From positions 1 through 64,000 of the forward strand of contig JOEL01000011.1 in assembly GCA_000720995.1 (NCBI GenBank): 64,000 nucleotides of DNA, read 5' to 3'. The position numbers were made by a program, and so were the translations under genes. Below, piece by piece: positions 25,304 through 32,783 of the stretch. Every line of letters starts with the position of its first letter. The first letter of the stretch is position 1. This DNA is from Streptomyces celluloflavus (GTDB lineage Bacteria > Actinomycetota > Actinomycetes > Streptomycetales > Streptomycetaceae). The notes under the pieces are model-generated. The model saw only the letters and a list, made by a program, of their open reading frames with translations. It did not search any database and was not told where the DNA came from.

Positions 25304-26761
25304 ATGGCTTATGACGATCTTCGCTCGTTCCTGCGCGCGCTCGACAGGGAAGGCGACCTCAAGCGCATCAAGGCCGAGGTCGATCCGTATCTGGAAATCG
25401 GCGAGATCGTGGACCGGGTGCAGAAGGCCGGCGGTCCGGCGCTGCTCTTCGAGAACGTCAAGGGTTCGGCGATGCCGCTGGCCATGAACGTCTACGGAAC
25501 CGACCGCCGGCTGCTCAAGGCGCTCGGCCTCGACGCGTACAGCGACATCAGCGACAAGATCGGCGGGCTGCTCAAGCCGGAGCTGCCGCAGGGCTTCGTC
25601 GGGGTGCGGGAGGCGTTCGGCAAGCTCGCCCGCATGACGCACGTACCGCCGAAGAAGGTGAAGGGCGAGAGCGCCCCCGCCCAGGAGGTCGTGCTCACCG
25701 GTGACGAGGTGGACCTCGACGCGCTGCCCGCGCTGTTCACCTGGCCCGAGGACGGCGGCTCCTTCTTCAACCTGGGGCTGACGCACACCAAGCACCCCGA
25801 GTCGGGCGTGCGCAACCTCGGCCTCTACCGCCTCCAGCGTCACGACAAGCGCACCATCGGCATGCACTGGCAGATCCACAAGGACAGCCGCAACCACTAC
25901 CAGGTCGCGGCCAAGCGCGGTGAGCGGCTGCCGGTCGCCATCGCCTTCGGCTGCCCGCCGTCGGTGACGTACGCCTCCACGGCCCCGCTGCCCGGCGATA
26001 TCGACGAGTACCTCTTCGCGGGCTTCGTACAGGGCAAGCGGATCGAGATGGTGGACTGCAAGACCGTGCCACTCCAGGTCCCGGCCAACGCCGAGGTCGT
26101 GCTGGAGGGCTGGCTGGAGCCCGGAAAGATGCTGCCGGAGGGCCCGTTCGGCGACCACACCGGCTTCTACACGCCGCAGGAGCCGTTCCCGGCGCTGACC
26201 ATCGACTGCGTCACGATGCGCAAGCGGCCGCTGCTCCAGTCGATCGTGGTGGGCCGGCCGCCGACCGAGGACGGCCCGCTGGGGCGGGCCACCGAGCGGT
26301 TCTTCCTGCCGCTCCTCAAGATCATCGTGCCCGACATCGTGGACTACCACCTGCCGGAGTCCGGGGGCTTCCACAACTGCGCGATCGTCTCGATCGACAA
26401 GAAGTACCCCAAGCACGCACAGAAGGTCATGCACGCCATCTGGGGCGCCCACATGATGTCGCTGACCAAACTGATCGTGGTCGTGGACGCCGACTGCGAT
26501 GTCCACAACCTGCACGAGGTGTCCTGGCGGGCGCTGGGCAACACGGACTACGCCCGCGACCTGACCGTCGTCGAGGGGCCGGTCGACCATCTCGACCACG
26601 CCTCCTACCAGCAGTTCTGGGGCGGCAAGGCGGGCATCGACGCGACGAAGAAGTGGCCCGAGGAGGGGTACACGCGGGACGGCGGCTGGCCGAACATGGT
26701 CGAGTCCGACCCGCGGACCGCCGACCGGGTGACGAAGCGCTGGAAGGAGTACGGGCTGTGA
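25304..26761 (+). CDS. mqnL: UbiD-like decarboxylase of menaquinone biosynthesis
   Basis: Protein of 485 residues of the UbiD family. It is expected to use prenylated FMN made by the UbiX partner to decarboxylate the prenylated 1,4-dihydroxy-6-naphthoate in the late futalosine pathway. The opening DDLRSFLRALDREGDLKRI, the FENVKG segment, the middle RNLGLYRLQRHDKRTIGMHW, the acid-rich PEGPFGDHTGFY and the later GRPPTEDG are all typical. The neighbours mqnP, mqnM and mqnE fix the assignment to menaquinone rather than ubiquinone. It opens the block at 25.3-31.4 kb. Confidence 0.94.
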   Translation: MAYDDLRSFLRALDREGDLKRIKAEVDPYLEIGEIVDRVQKAGGPALLFENVKGSAMPLAMNVYGTDRRLLKALGLDAYSDISDKIGGLLKPELPQGFVGVREAFGKLARMTHVPPKKVKGESAPAQEVVLTGDEVDLDALPALFTWPEDGGSFFNLGLTHTKHPESGVRNLGLYRLQRHDKRTIGMHWQIHKDSRNHYQVAAKRGERLPVAIAFGCPPSVTYASTAPLPGDIDEYLFAGFVQGKRIEMVDCKTVPLQVPANAEVVLEGWLEPGKMLPEGPFGDHTGFYTPQEPFPALTIDCVTMRKRPLLQSIVVGRPPTEDGPLGRATERFFLPLLKIIVPDIVDYHLPESGGFHNCAIVSIDKKYPKHAQKVMHAIWGAHMMSLTKLIVVVDADCDVHNLHEVSWRALGNTDYARDLTVVEGPVDHLDHASYQQFWGGKAGIDATKKWPEEGYTRDGGWPNMVESDPRTADRVTKRWKEYGL

Positions 26762-26840
26762 TCGGCAGGCTCGATCGGGAGAACGGCAGGCCGGAGCCGG
26801 GGTTTCCCCGCCGCCGCGAGGGCGAACCGGGGTACGGGCT

Positions 26841-27743
26841 GTGACCAGTGCCGCCGCCGCGGTCCCGCAGCCGGGCCGGACCAAGGCGTTCCTCCGGCTG
26901 GTGATGATCGAGCACTCGGTCTTCGCGCTGCCGTTCGCCTATATCGCCGCGCTGACCGCGATGTTCCAGTGGGACCGGACCGTCCACTGGACCCGGCTGC
27001 TGCTGGTCACCGTCGCGATGGTCGGCCTGCGGACGTTCGCGATGGCCGCCAACCGCATCATCGACCGGGAGATCGACGCCCGGAACCCGCGCACCGCCGG
27101 CCGTGAGCTGGTCACCGGCGCGGTCTCCGTGAAGTCGGCGTGGACCGGCGCGCTGATCGCCGTCGTCTGCTTCCTCGGCGCGGCCGCGCTGCTCAACCCG
27201 CTCTGCCTGGCGCTGGCACCGGTCGCGGTGATCCCGATGGTGGTCTATCCGTACGGCAAGCGCTTCACGAACTTCCCGCACGCGATCCTGGGCCTGGCCC
27301 AGGCGATGGGGCCGGTCGGCGCGTGGATCGCGATCACCGGGACCTGGTCCTGGGACGCGGTCATCCTGGGGCTGGCGGTCGGCGTCTGGATCGGCGGGTT
27401 CGACCTGATCTTCGCCACCCAGGACGTCCAGGCCGACCGCGCGCACGGTGTGAAGTCGGTGCCGGCCCGCTTCGGCATCCCGGCCGCGCTGCACGGCGCC
27501 CGCGCCTGCCATGTCGTCACCACGGCCCTGCTGGTCTGGTACGCGCTGGCCATCGGTGCCGGGGTGTGCTTCTGGATCGGCCTGGTGGTCGTCGCCGTCG
27601 CGTTCGTCTACGAGCACACGATCGTCCGGCCGCACGACCTGTCCCGGCTCAACCGGGCGTTCTTCCAGGTCAACGGCTTCATCGGCATCGCGCTCTTCGG
27701 CTTCGCGCTGCTGGACCTGCTGGTGCGCGGCCTCACGGTCTGA
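26841..27743 (+). CDS. mqnP: UbiA-like prenyltransferase of menaquinone biosynthesis
   Basis: Protein of 300 residues with about eight membrane helices. The first polyprenyl-diphosphate motif is NRIIDREIDARNPRT, and the second is TQDVQADRAHGVKS, both with magnesium-binding aspartates. It attaches the isoprenoid chain to the naphthoate intermediate at the membrane. The GTG at 26841 is used. A 79-bp spacer after mqnL carries a 13-bp repeat of the mqnL end, so the pair is likely one transcript. Two strong hairpins follow the stop. Confidence 0.94.
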   Translation: MTSAAAAVPQPGRTKAFLRLVMIEHSVFALPFAYIAALTAMFQWDRTVHWTRLLLVTVAMVGLRTFAMAANRIIDREIDARNPRTAGRELVTGAVSVKSAWTGALIAVVCFLGAAALLNPLCLALAPVAVIPMVVYPYGKRFTNFPHAILGLAQAMGPVGAWIAITGTWSWDAVILGLAVGVWIGGFDLIFATQDVQADRAHGVKSVPARFGIPAALHGARACHVVTTALLVWYALAIGAGVCFWIGLVVVAVAFVYEHTIVRPHDLSRLNRAFFQVNGFIGIALFGFALLDLLVRGLTV

Positions 27744-27750
27744 ACGTTGC

Positions 27751-27823
27751 GCGCACCCGGGGCCCCGGGTGCGCGGCCGCCGTGGCCCCGGTCCCCGTAT
27801 CCGTACGGGAACCGGGGCCACGG
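27751..27823. terminator. Two strong hairpins between mqnP and the rhomboid gene
   Basis: A perfect 24-bp palindrome (GCGCACCCGGGG arm) spans 27751-27774. A second hairpin pairs 27780-27792 (CCGTGGCCCCGGT) with 27811-27823 over an 18-nt loop. They lie between convergent genes and are likely bidirectional terminators. Confidence 0.75.
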
Positions 27824-27879
27824 TGCTGTTCCGTGTCCGTGCTGTTCTGAGCCGTGTCGTGCCCTGCCGTGCCCTGCCG

Positions 27880-28473
27880 CTACGGAGCGAACCGGACGCC
27901 GCCCGCGGGCAGCGGTACGGGGCGCCGCTGGCGGAGGACGAACGCCGCCAGCACCCCGCCGATCAGCCCGAACAGATGCGCCTGCCAGCTGATCCCGCTG
28001 TCGGTCGGCAGCGCGCCCCACACGATCGAGCCGTACAGCACGGCGACTATCAGGCCGATGCCGATGTCGAGGACCTTGCGCTCGATGAAGCCGCGCACCA
28101 GCAGATAGCCGAAGAGGCCGAAGACGACGCCGGAGGCGCCCGCGGTGTTGCTGTGCGGGGGCGCGGTCAGCCAGACGCCCAGGCCGCTGATGACGATGAT
28201 CAGCAGGGCGACGCCGAGGAAGCGGCGCAGCCCGGCGCGGAGCGCGGCGAGGAAGCCGAGCACCAGCAGCGGCAGGGTGTTGGCGGCGAGGTGGCCGAAG
28301 CCGAAGTGCAGGAAGGCGGCGGGTATCACATCGAGCAGGGCCGCCGGGTCGCGCGGCTGGATGCCGAAGGCGTCCAGGGCGTTCCCGCTGATGACGTCGA
28401 TGCCCTCCAGCAGCCAGAGCAGCCCGACCCAGCCCAGCATCAGACAGATCGCGGGCTTCGCGCGTGAGGCCAT
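27880..28473 (-). CDS. Rhomboid-family membrane protein
   Basis: Protein of 197 residues with six predicted helices. HFGFGHLAANTLPLL matches the conserved HxxxxHxxxN region of helix 2, GASGVVFG supplies the nucleophilic serine, and QAHLFG the catalytic His. The Ser/His pair is intact, so an active intramembrane protease is plausible. The ATG at 28473 sits after a GGAAGGAAGACC-like site. It lies between mqnP and mqnM but on the opposite strand. Confidence 0.9.
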   Translation of the reverse strand: MASRAKPAICLMLGWVGLLWLLEGIDVISGNALDAFGIQPRDPAALLDVIPAAFLHFGFGHLAANTLPLLVLGFLAALRAGLRRFLGVALLIIVISGLGVWLTAPPHSNTAGASGVVFGLFGYLLVRGFIERKVLDIGIGLIVAVLYGSIVWGALPTDSGISWQAHLFGLIGGVLAAFVLRQRRPVPLPAGGVRFAP

Positions 28474-28578
28474 GTCCGGTCTTCCTTCCGTGTGCCGTAC
28501 CTGTCGCGGGCCGTGCCGGGCGGACCTGGCCGCCAGGGGTGAGTCAATCACCTGGGGGTGTCAAGGGGAGGAACGGCC

Positions 28579-29340
28579 GTGACCGGGTCCATGGTTCCGG
28601 CGGATAGGCTCGATGCCGTGGAGTCGCCGCACAACAACACCAGTCAGCAGGACCCCGGCCGGCGCCGTCCGTGGGTCGTGGGAATCTCCGGCGCGTCCGG
28701 TACGCCGTATGCCGCGTCCGTGCTGCGCGGGCTGCTCGCCGCCGGGGAGGCGGTGGACCTGATCGTCAGCCGGGCGTCGCGGCTGACCCTGCTGGACGAG
28801 ACCGGGATCGCCTTCCGGGACGCGCACTGGCGCGCCGATCTGCGGGAGTGGCTGGCGCGCGGGGCGGACGGCAAACCGGAGACGTTCGAGGTGCCCGAGG
28901 CGGCGCTGGCGGACGTGCGGTACTGGCCGGCCGGGGATCTGGCGGCCGGGCCCTCGTCCGGGTCGTACCCGGTCAAGGGGATGCTGATCGTCCCGGCGAG
29001 CACGGCGTGCGTCGCCGGGGTGGCGCTCGGACTCTCGAAGGATCTGCTCCAGCGGGTGGCGAGCGTGACGCTCAAGGAGCGCCGCCGGCTGGTGGTCACG
29101 GTGCGGGAGACCCCGCTGAACGGGCCGACGCTGAAGCATCTGGTGGCGCTGGACGAGGCGGGCGCCGTGGTGCTGCCCGCCTCGCCCGCGTTCTACGCGG
29201 GGGCGACACACATCCAGGATCTGGTGGACTTCGTCGCGGGCCGGGTGCTCGATGCGGCAGAGGTGCCGCACGGGCTGTTCCGGCGGTGGGAGGGGGAGCT
29301 GGGGGGCGGCTCCAAGGGAGCGGCCCCGGACGCTCCCTAG
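28579..29340 (+). CDS. mqnM: UbiX-like flavin prenyltransferase
   Basis: Protein of about 253 residues. It makes prenylated FMN from FMN and dimethylallyl phosphate, the cofactor of the UbiD-like MqnL. VVGISGASGTPYAASVL is the flavin-binding opening, PASTACVAGVALGLSKDL and LVVTVRETPLN are the core motifs, and AFYAGATHIQDLVDF closes the site. The GTG at 28579 has GGGGAGG seven bases before it; later in-frame GTGs are possible, as the first 35 residues are not conserved. Its stop codon overlaps the end of the small convergent gene at 29337. Confidence 0.93.
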   Translation: MTGSMVPADRLDAVESPHNNTSQQDPGRRRPWVVGISGASGTPYAASVLRGLLAAGEAVDLIVSRASRLTLLDETGIAFRDAHWRADLREWLARGADGKPETFEVPEAALADVRYWPAGDLAAGPSSGSYPVKGMLIVPASTACVAGVALGLSKDLLQRVASVTLKERRRLVVTVRETPLNGPTLKHLVALDEAGAVVLPASPAFYAGATHIQDLVDFVAGRVLDAAEVPHGLFRRWEGELGGGSKGAAPDAP

Positions 29341-29477
29341 CGCTTCTTGGCGGCCGCTGCGGCGGCGCGGCCGAGGAGGCGCCGGGCGCGGGGGGCCGCG
29401 GGGCGGTGGGCACGTGAACGATTGGCCTGGTCCTGCAGCTCGCGCATGCGGGCGTAGGCCATCTCGATCGAGTACAC
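29337..29477 (-). CDS. 46-residue basic protein
   Basis: A short gene starting GTG at 29477 and ending TAG at 29337-29339. The start has AGGAG eight bases upstream. The product begins MYSIEMAYARMRELQDQANR and continues into an Arg/Ala-rich basic end finishing KKR. The third-position GC bias matches real genes here. The stop codon overlaps that of mqnM on the other strand. It may bind nucleic acid; no known family is recognised. Confidence 0.6.
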   Translation of the reverse strand: MYSIEMAYARMRELQDQANRSRAHRPAAPRARRLLGRAAAAAAKKR

Positions 29478-29600
29478 GGTGACAACTCCTGTGAAGATCG
29501 TCATTGATCGTTTGGGTGAATCGCAGGCTCCGAGGGCCTGTATGCCTTAGATTCTACATGCAGAACTCGAAAACGCGTAAAGATTGGAAGGCTTGAGGGC

Positions 29601-30059
29601 ATGGACGCGGTGGATAGGCAGCTCATCCAGGCACTTCGCGAGAACGGCAGGGCCTCCTACGCGGAGCTCGGCCGGCTCGTCGGCCTCTCCGGTCCGAGCG
29701 TCACGGACCGGATCAACCGCCTCGAAGCGGCCGGTGTGATCACCGGTTACCGCGCGACGGTCGACGCCGCCTCGCTCGGGCTCGGCGTCACCGCGCTGGT
29801 CGGCGTCTCGCTGTCGGACGCCGCCGACCACGAGGACGTCGCACGCCGGCTGCGCGACCTCGCCGAGATCGAGGACGCCTGGTTCATCGCCGGCGAGGAC
29901 TCGTACATGCTCAAGGTGCGGGTGGGCGACGTGGACGGGCTGGAGCGCACCATCCGGCGGCTCTCCGGCACCAAGGGCGTCTCCCGTACCCGCACCACGA
30001 TCGTGCTCTCCACCAAGTGGGAGAACCGGGTCGGCGAACTGCCCGGAGAGGCCGAGTAG
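29601..30059 (+). CDS. Lrp/AsnC-family regulator
   Basis: Protein of 152 residues. An N-terminal winged helix-turn-helix (DRQLIQALRENGRASYAELG, then LSGPSVTDRINRLEAAGVI) is followed by the RAM ligand-binding domain with VRVGDVDGLERTIRRLSG. It probably binds an amino acid or related small effector. It lies between mqnM and mqnE on the same strand and, from memory, keeps this place in other Streptomyces, so control of the menaquinone genes is possible but unproven. Confidence 0.93.
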   Translation: MDAVDRQLIQALRENGRASYAELGRLVGLSGPSVTDRINRLEAAGVITGYRATVDAASLGLGVTALVGVSLSDAADHEDVARRLRDLAEIEDAWFIAGEDSYMLKVRVGDVDGLERTIRRLSGTKGVSRTRTTIVLSTKWENRVGELPGEAE

Positions 30060-30227
30060 CCCCGGGCACGGACCGGGAGGGCCGGGCGGACGGGGCCCGT
30101 CGAGGGGGTCCCGTCCGCTCCGGTAACGGGGGAGTAGGCTCGGCTGAGCCCGCTCCACGCCCGATTCCGGCGCCGGAGCGGCACGAGTTACCGGACGGAC
30201 ACGGCAGAGATACTGGGAGGCGACCGG

Positions 30228-31406
30228 ATGGCTGCGTCAATGGATGTGGGCCTCAAGCGTGAGCTGGAGGCGAAGGTCCACGCCGGAGAGCGGCTGACCC
30301 GCGAGGACGGTATCGCGCTCTACGAGTCCGACGACCTGGCATGGCTGGGCGGGCTCGCCCACGAGGTGCGCACCCGTAAGAACGGCGACGTCGTCCACTT
30401 CAACGTCAACCGTCACCTCAACATGACGAACGTGTGCACCGCGTCCTGCGCGTACTGCTCCTTCCAGCGCAAGCCGGGCGAGAAGGACGCGTACACGATG
30501 CGCATCGAGGAGGCTGTCCGCCTCGCCAAGGCGATGGAGAACGAGAACCTCACCGAGCTGCACATCGTCAACGGTCTGCACCCGACCCTGCCGTGGCGCT
30601 ACTACCCGCGCTCGCTCAGCGCCCTCAAGGAGGCGCTGCCCGACACGGTCTCCCTCAAGGCGTTCACCGCCACCGAGATCCACCACTTCGAGACCATCTC
30701 CGGGCTCAGCGCGAGCGAGATCCTCGACGAGCTGATCGACGCCGGTCTGGAGTCGCTGACCGGCGGCGGCGCGGAGATCTTCGACTGGGAGGTCCGCCAG
30801 CACATCGTCGACCACAACACCCACTGGGAGGACTGGTCGCGCATCCACCGGCTCGCCCACGAGAAGGGGCTCAAGACCCCGGCGACGATGCTGTACGGGC
30901 ACATCGAGGAGCCCCGGCACCGGGTGGACCACGTCCTGCGGCTGCGTGAGCTCCAGGACGAGACCGGCGGCTTCCAGGTCTTCATCCCGCTGCGCTACCA
31001 GCACGACTTCGTGGACATGAAGGACGGCAAGGTCCGCAACCGCCTCCAGGCGCGCACGACGATGGCGACCGGCGCGGAGGCGCTGAAGACCTTCGCGGTC
31101 TCCCGGCTGCTGTTCGACAACGTCCCGCACGTCAAGGTCTTCTGGGTCATGCACGGTGTGCAGACCGCGCAGCTGGCGCTCCAGCACGGCGCGGACGACA
31201 TGGACGGTTCGGTCGTCGAGTACAAGATCACGCACGACGCGGACAACTACGGCACGCCGAACAAGCTCACCCGCGACGACCTGCTGGAGCTGATCCGCGA
31301 CGCGGGCTTCCGCCCCGTCGAGCGCAACACCCGCTACGAGATCATCCGCGAGTACCCGGGCCCGGACGCGGCGCGCCGCGAGGCGCCGCAGCCGATGCGC
31401 CTCTGA
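30228..31406 (+). CDS. mqnE: Aminofutalosine synthase (radical SAM)
   Basis: Protein of 392 residues. The radical SAM cluster motif is C70-x3-C74-x2-C77 (CTASCAYC). HLNMTNVC just before it and the later GLHPTLPWRYY and RYQHDFVDM phrases separate MqnE from MqnC. It joins SAM to the enolpyruvyl benzoate made by MqnA, giving aminofutalosine, in the cytoplasm. The ATG at 30228 has GGGAGG about nine bases upstream. It closes the cluster that starts at mqnL. Confidence 0.96.
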   Translation: MAASMDVGLKRELEAKVHAGERLTREDGIALYESDDLAWLGGLAHEVRTRKNGDVVHFNVNRHLNMTNVCTASCAYCSFQRKPGEKDAYTMRIEEAVRLAKAMENENLTELHIVNGLHPTLPWRYYPRSLSALKEALPDTVSLKAFTATEIHHFETISGLSASEILDELIDAGLESLTGGGAEIFDWEVRQHIVDHNTHWEDWSRIHRLAHEKGLKTPATMLYGHIEEPRHRVDHVLRLRELQDETGGFQVFIPLRYQHDFVDMKDGKVRNRLQARTTMATGAEALKTFAVSRLLFDNVPHVKVFWVMHGVQTAQLALQHGADDMDGSVVEYKITHDADNYGTPNKLTRDDLLELIRDAGFRPVERNTRYEIIREYPGPDAARREAPQPMRL

Positions 31407-31454
31407 CCGGGGCTGCCGCTGACGATGTCAGTGGCCGGGTCTAGGGTCCAGGTC

Positions 31455-31979
31455 ATGAGCGTGCGCTTCGACCTGGACCCTTCCGTCACCCCCGAACTGC
31501 GTGACGGGATCTGCGCGTTGTGGACGGATGTCAGCAACGCCGGCGGTGCCGTCGGCTTCGTCCCGCCGGTGACGCCCGAGGACGTCCGCCCCGACCTGCT
31601 GGGCCATCTGGCGGCGATGGCCGAGGGGCGCGAGCGCCTGGTGGTGGGCCGGGACGCGGCCGGCCGGGTGTTGGCGACGGCGTTCCTGAACCTCAACAGC
31701 CACCGGCTGATGCGGCACTGGCTGTGGGTGTACACCGTGATGGTGCACCCCTCCGAGCAGGGCCGGGGCACCGGCCGCGCGCTGATGGCCGCGGTCGCCG
31801 ACGCCGCCCGCACCCTCGACGGCATCACCGGTATACGGCTCACCTGCCGCGGCGGCACGGGCATCTCCCGCTTCTACACCGCCTGCGGCTACAAGGAGGT
31901 CGGCCGGGTGCCCGGCGCGATCAAGGTCGCCGACGGCGACCTCCGTGACGACGTCACGATGTGGCTCGAACTCCACTGA
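31455..31979 (+). CDS. GNAT-family N-acetyltransferase
   Basis: Protein of 174 residues. VYTVMVHPSEQGRGTGRALM is the acetyl-CoA motif, and SRFYTACGYKEVGRVPG is the C-terminal GNAT segment. Substrate unknown. The ATG at 31455 is used; an upstream in-frame ATG at 31425 has no better site. It follows mqnE by 48 bp on the same strand and may be cotranscribed. Confidence 0.88.
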   Translation: MSVRFDLDPSVTPELRDGICALWTDVSNAGGAVGFVPPVTPEDVRPDLLGHLAAMAEGRERLVVGRDAAGRVLATAFLNLNSHRLMRHWLWVYTVMVHPSEQGRGTGRALMAAVADAARTLDGITGIRLTCRGGTGISRFYTACGYKEVGRVPGAIKVADGDLRDDVTMWLELH

Positions 31980-32053
31980 GCCGCGGGGCGCGGGCCGCCG
32001 ACGGGGGTCAGGAAGATCACGCGGGCCGCTGTGCTTGACTGGAGGGTGACCCT

Positions 32054-32374
32054 TTGGTTGCCGTTGAGAAGAAGGTCCCGTCCGTGAGTAGCCACAAGTT
32101 CGCCACGCTCCGCTACACCGCCCTTCGCATCGGCCTCTTCGTCGCGTCGTTCGCCGTGGTGTGGGTGCTCGCCTACTTCCGGATCATTCCGCTCGGCGTC
32201 GGCAGCTCCAGCACCGTCTGGCTGCTGCTGCTCGCCATCGTCATCTCCGCACCGCTCAGCTTCGTCCTGCTGCGCAAGCAGCGCGACGCGATGTCCGAGC
32301 AGATCGTGTCCAAGGTCGACCGCCAGCGCGAACGGCTCGCGGCCAACGCCAGCCAGGAGGACGGGCTGTCGTAA
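32054..32374 (+). CDS. DUF4229-family small membrane protein
   Basis: Protein of 106 residues with two membrane helices (about 26-44 and 52-70) and a charged C-terminus rich in Arg/Gln/Glu. It fits the DUF4229 group of actinobacterial proteins. The TTG at 32054 has GGAGGG upstream; a GTG at 32084 would give a 96-residue form starting SSHKFATLRYT. A strong terminator begins 19 bp after the stop. Confidence 0.8.
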   Translation: MVAVEKKVPSVSSHKFATLRYTALRIGLFVASFAVVWVLAYFRIIPLGVGSSSTVWLLLLAIVISAPLSFVLLRKQRDAMSEQIVSKVDRQRERLAANASQEDGLS

Positions 32375-32392
32375 GACGCCGCACACACCCGA

Positions 32393-32435
32393 CAGCCGCC
32401 CCGCCGTGGAGTTCCGCTCCGCGGCGGGGCGGCTG
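32393..32435 (+). terminator. Terminator after the DUF4229 gene
   Basis: A perfect 14-bp stem (CAGCCGCCCCGCCG, 32393-32406, with 32422-32435) closes a 15-nt loop. It separates this transcription unit from the leader-peptide unit downstream. Confidence 0.85.
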
Positions 32436-32508
32436 CGTGTTTCCGGGGCGTACCGCGCTTCCGGGACGTACCGATGGGGCGGCCGGTGGGCGCGGGGCGT
32501 CCGAGCGC

Positions 32509-32581
32509 TGAGATCTCCGCGGTCCGCGCCGTGAGATCTCAAAGATCTTCTTTGGGTCCCTCAAAGTTCAAGTGTTAACGT
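32509..32581 (+). promoter_or_regulatory. Promoter/operator region of the Cys-leader transporter unit
   Basis: The palindrome TGAGATCTCA lies at 32532-32541, with a near copy (TGAGATCTC) at 32509-32517. AAGATCTT at 32542-32549 and a CTTTG/CAAAG inverted repeat at 32550-32566 follow. A TAACGT at 32576-32581 could be a -10 element placing the transcript start at or next to the leader ATG at 32589. Confidence 0.5.
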
Positions 32582-32588
32582 ACCTGAC

Positions 32589-32693
32589 ATGAAGACAGCA
32601 GCCGCGCCCGCCTTCCCCATGAGCGTTCCGCTCGTGGCGCGCCTGCACATTGATCTTTGCCGCTGCATGTCCGCGGCCTGTTGCCGCCGCTGA
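32589..32693 (+). CDS. Cys-rich leader peptide (putative attenuator)
   Basis: A 34-residue open frame whose last 16 residues read LHIDLCRCMSAACCRR, with four cysteines including an adjacent pair. It matches the LHVDLCR...C style of the putative leader peptides found upstream of sulfur-related genes in Streptomyces. An internal ATG at 32619 gives a 24-residue form. No ribosome site precedes the first ATG, so it may be leaderless. About 90 bp separate its stop from the transporter start. Ribosome stalling at Cys codons when cysteine is scarce would be the expected regulatory mechanism; this is inference. Confidence 0.7.
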   Translation: MKTAAAPAFPMSVPLVARLHIDLCRCMSAACCRR

Positions 32694-32783
32694 CCCCGCA
32701 CAGCGGCCGGAGATCCCTGTACGGACCTCCTGGCGCCCTTTCACCGCTTCCCGACGCCGTCACCTGTCCCCGGAGTGTGTCCG

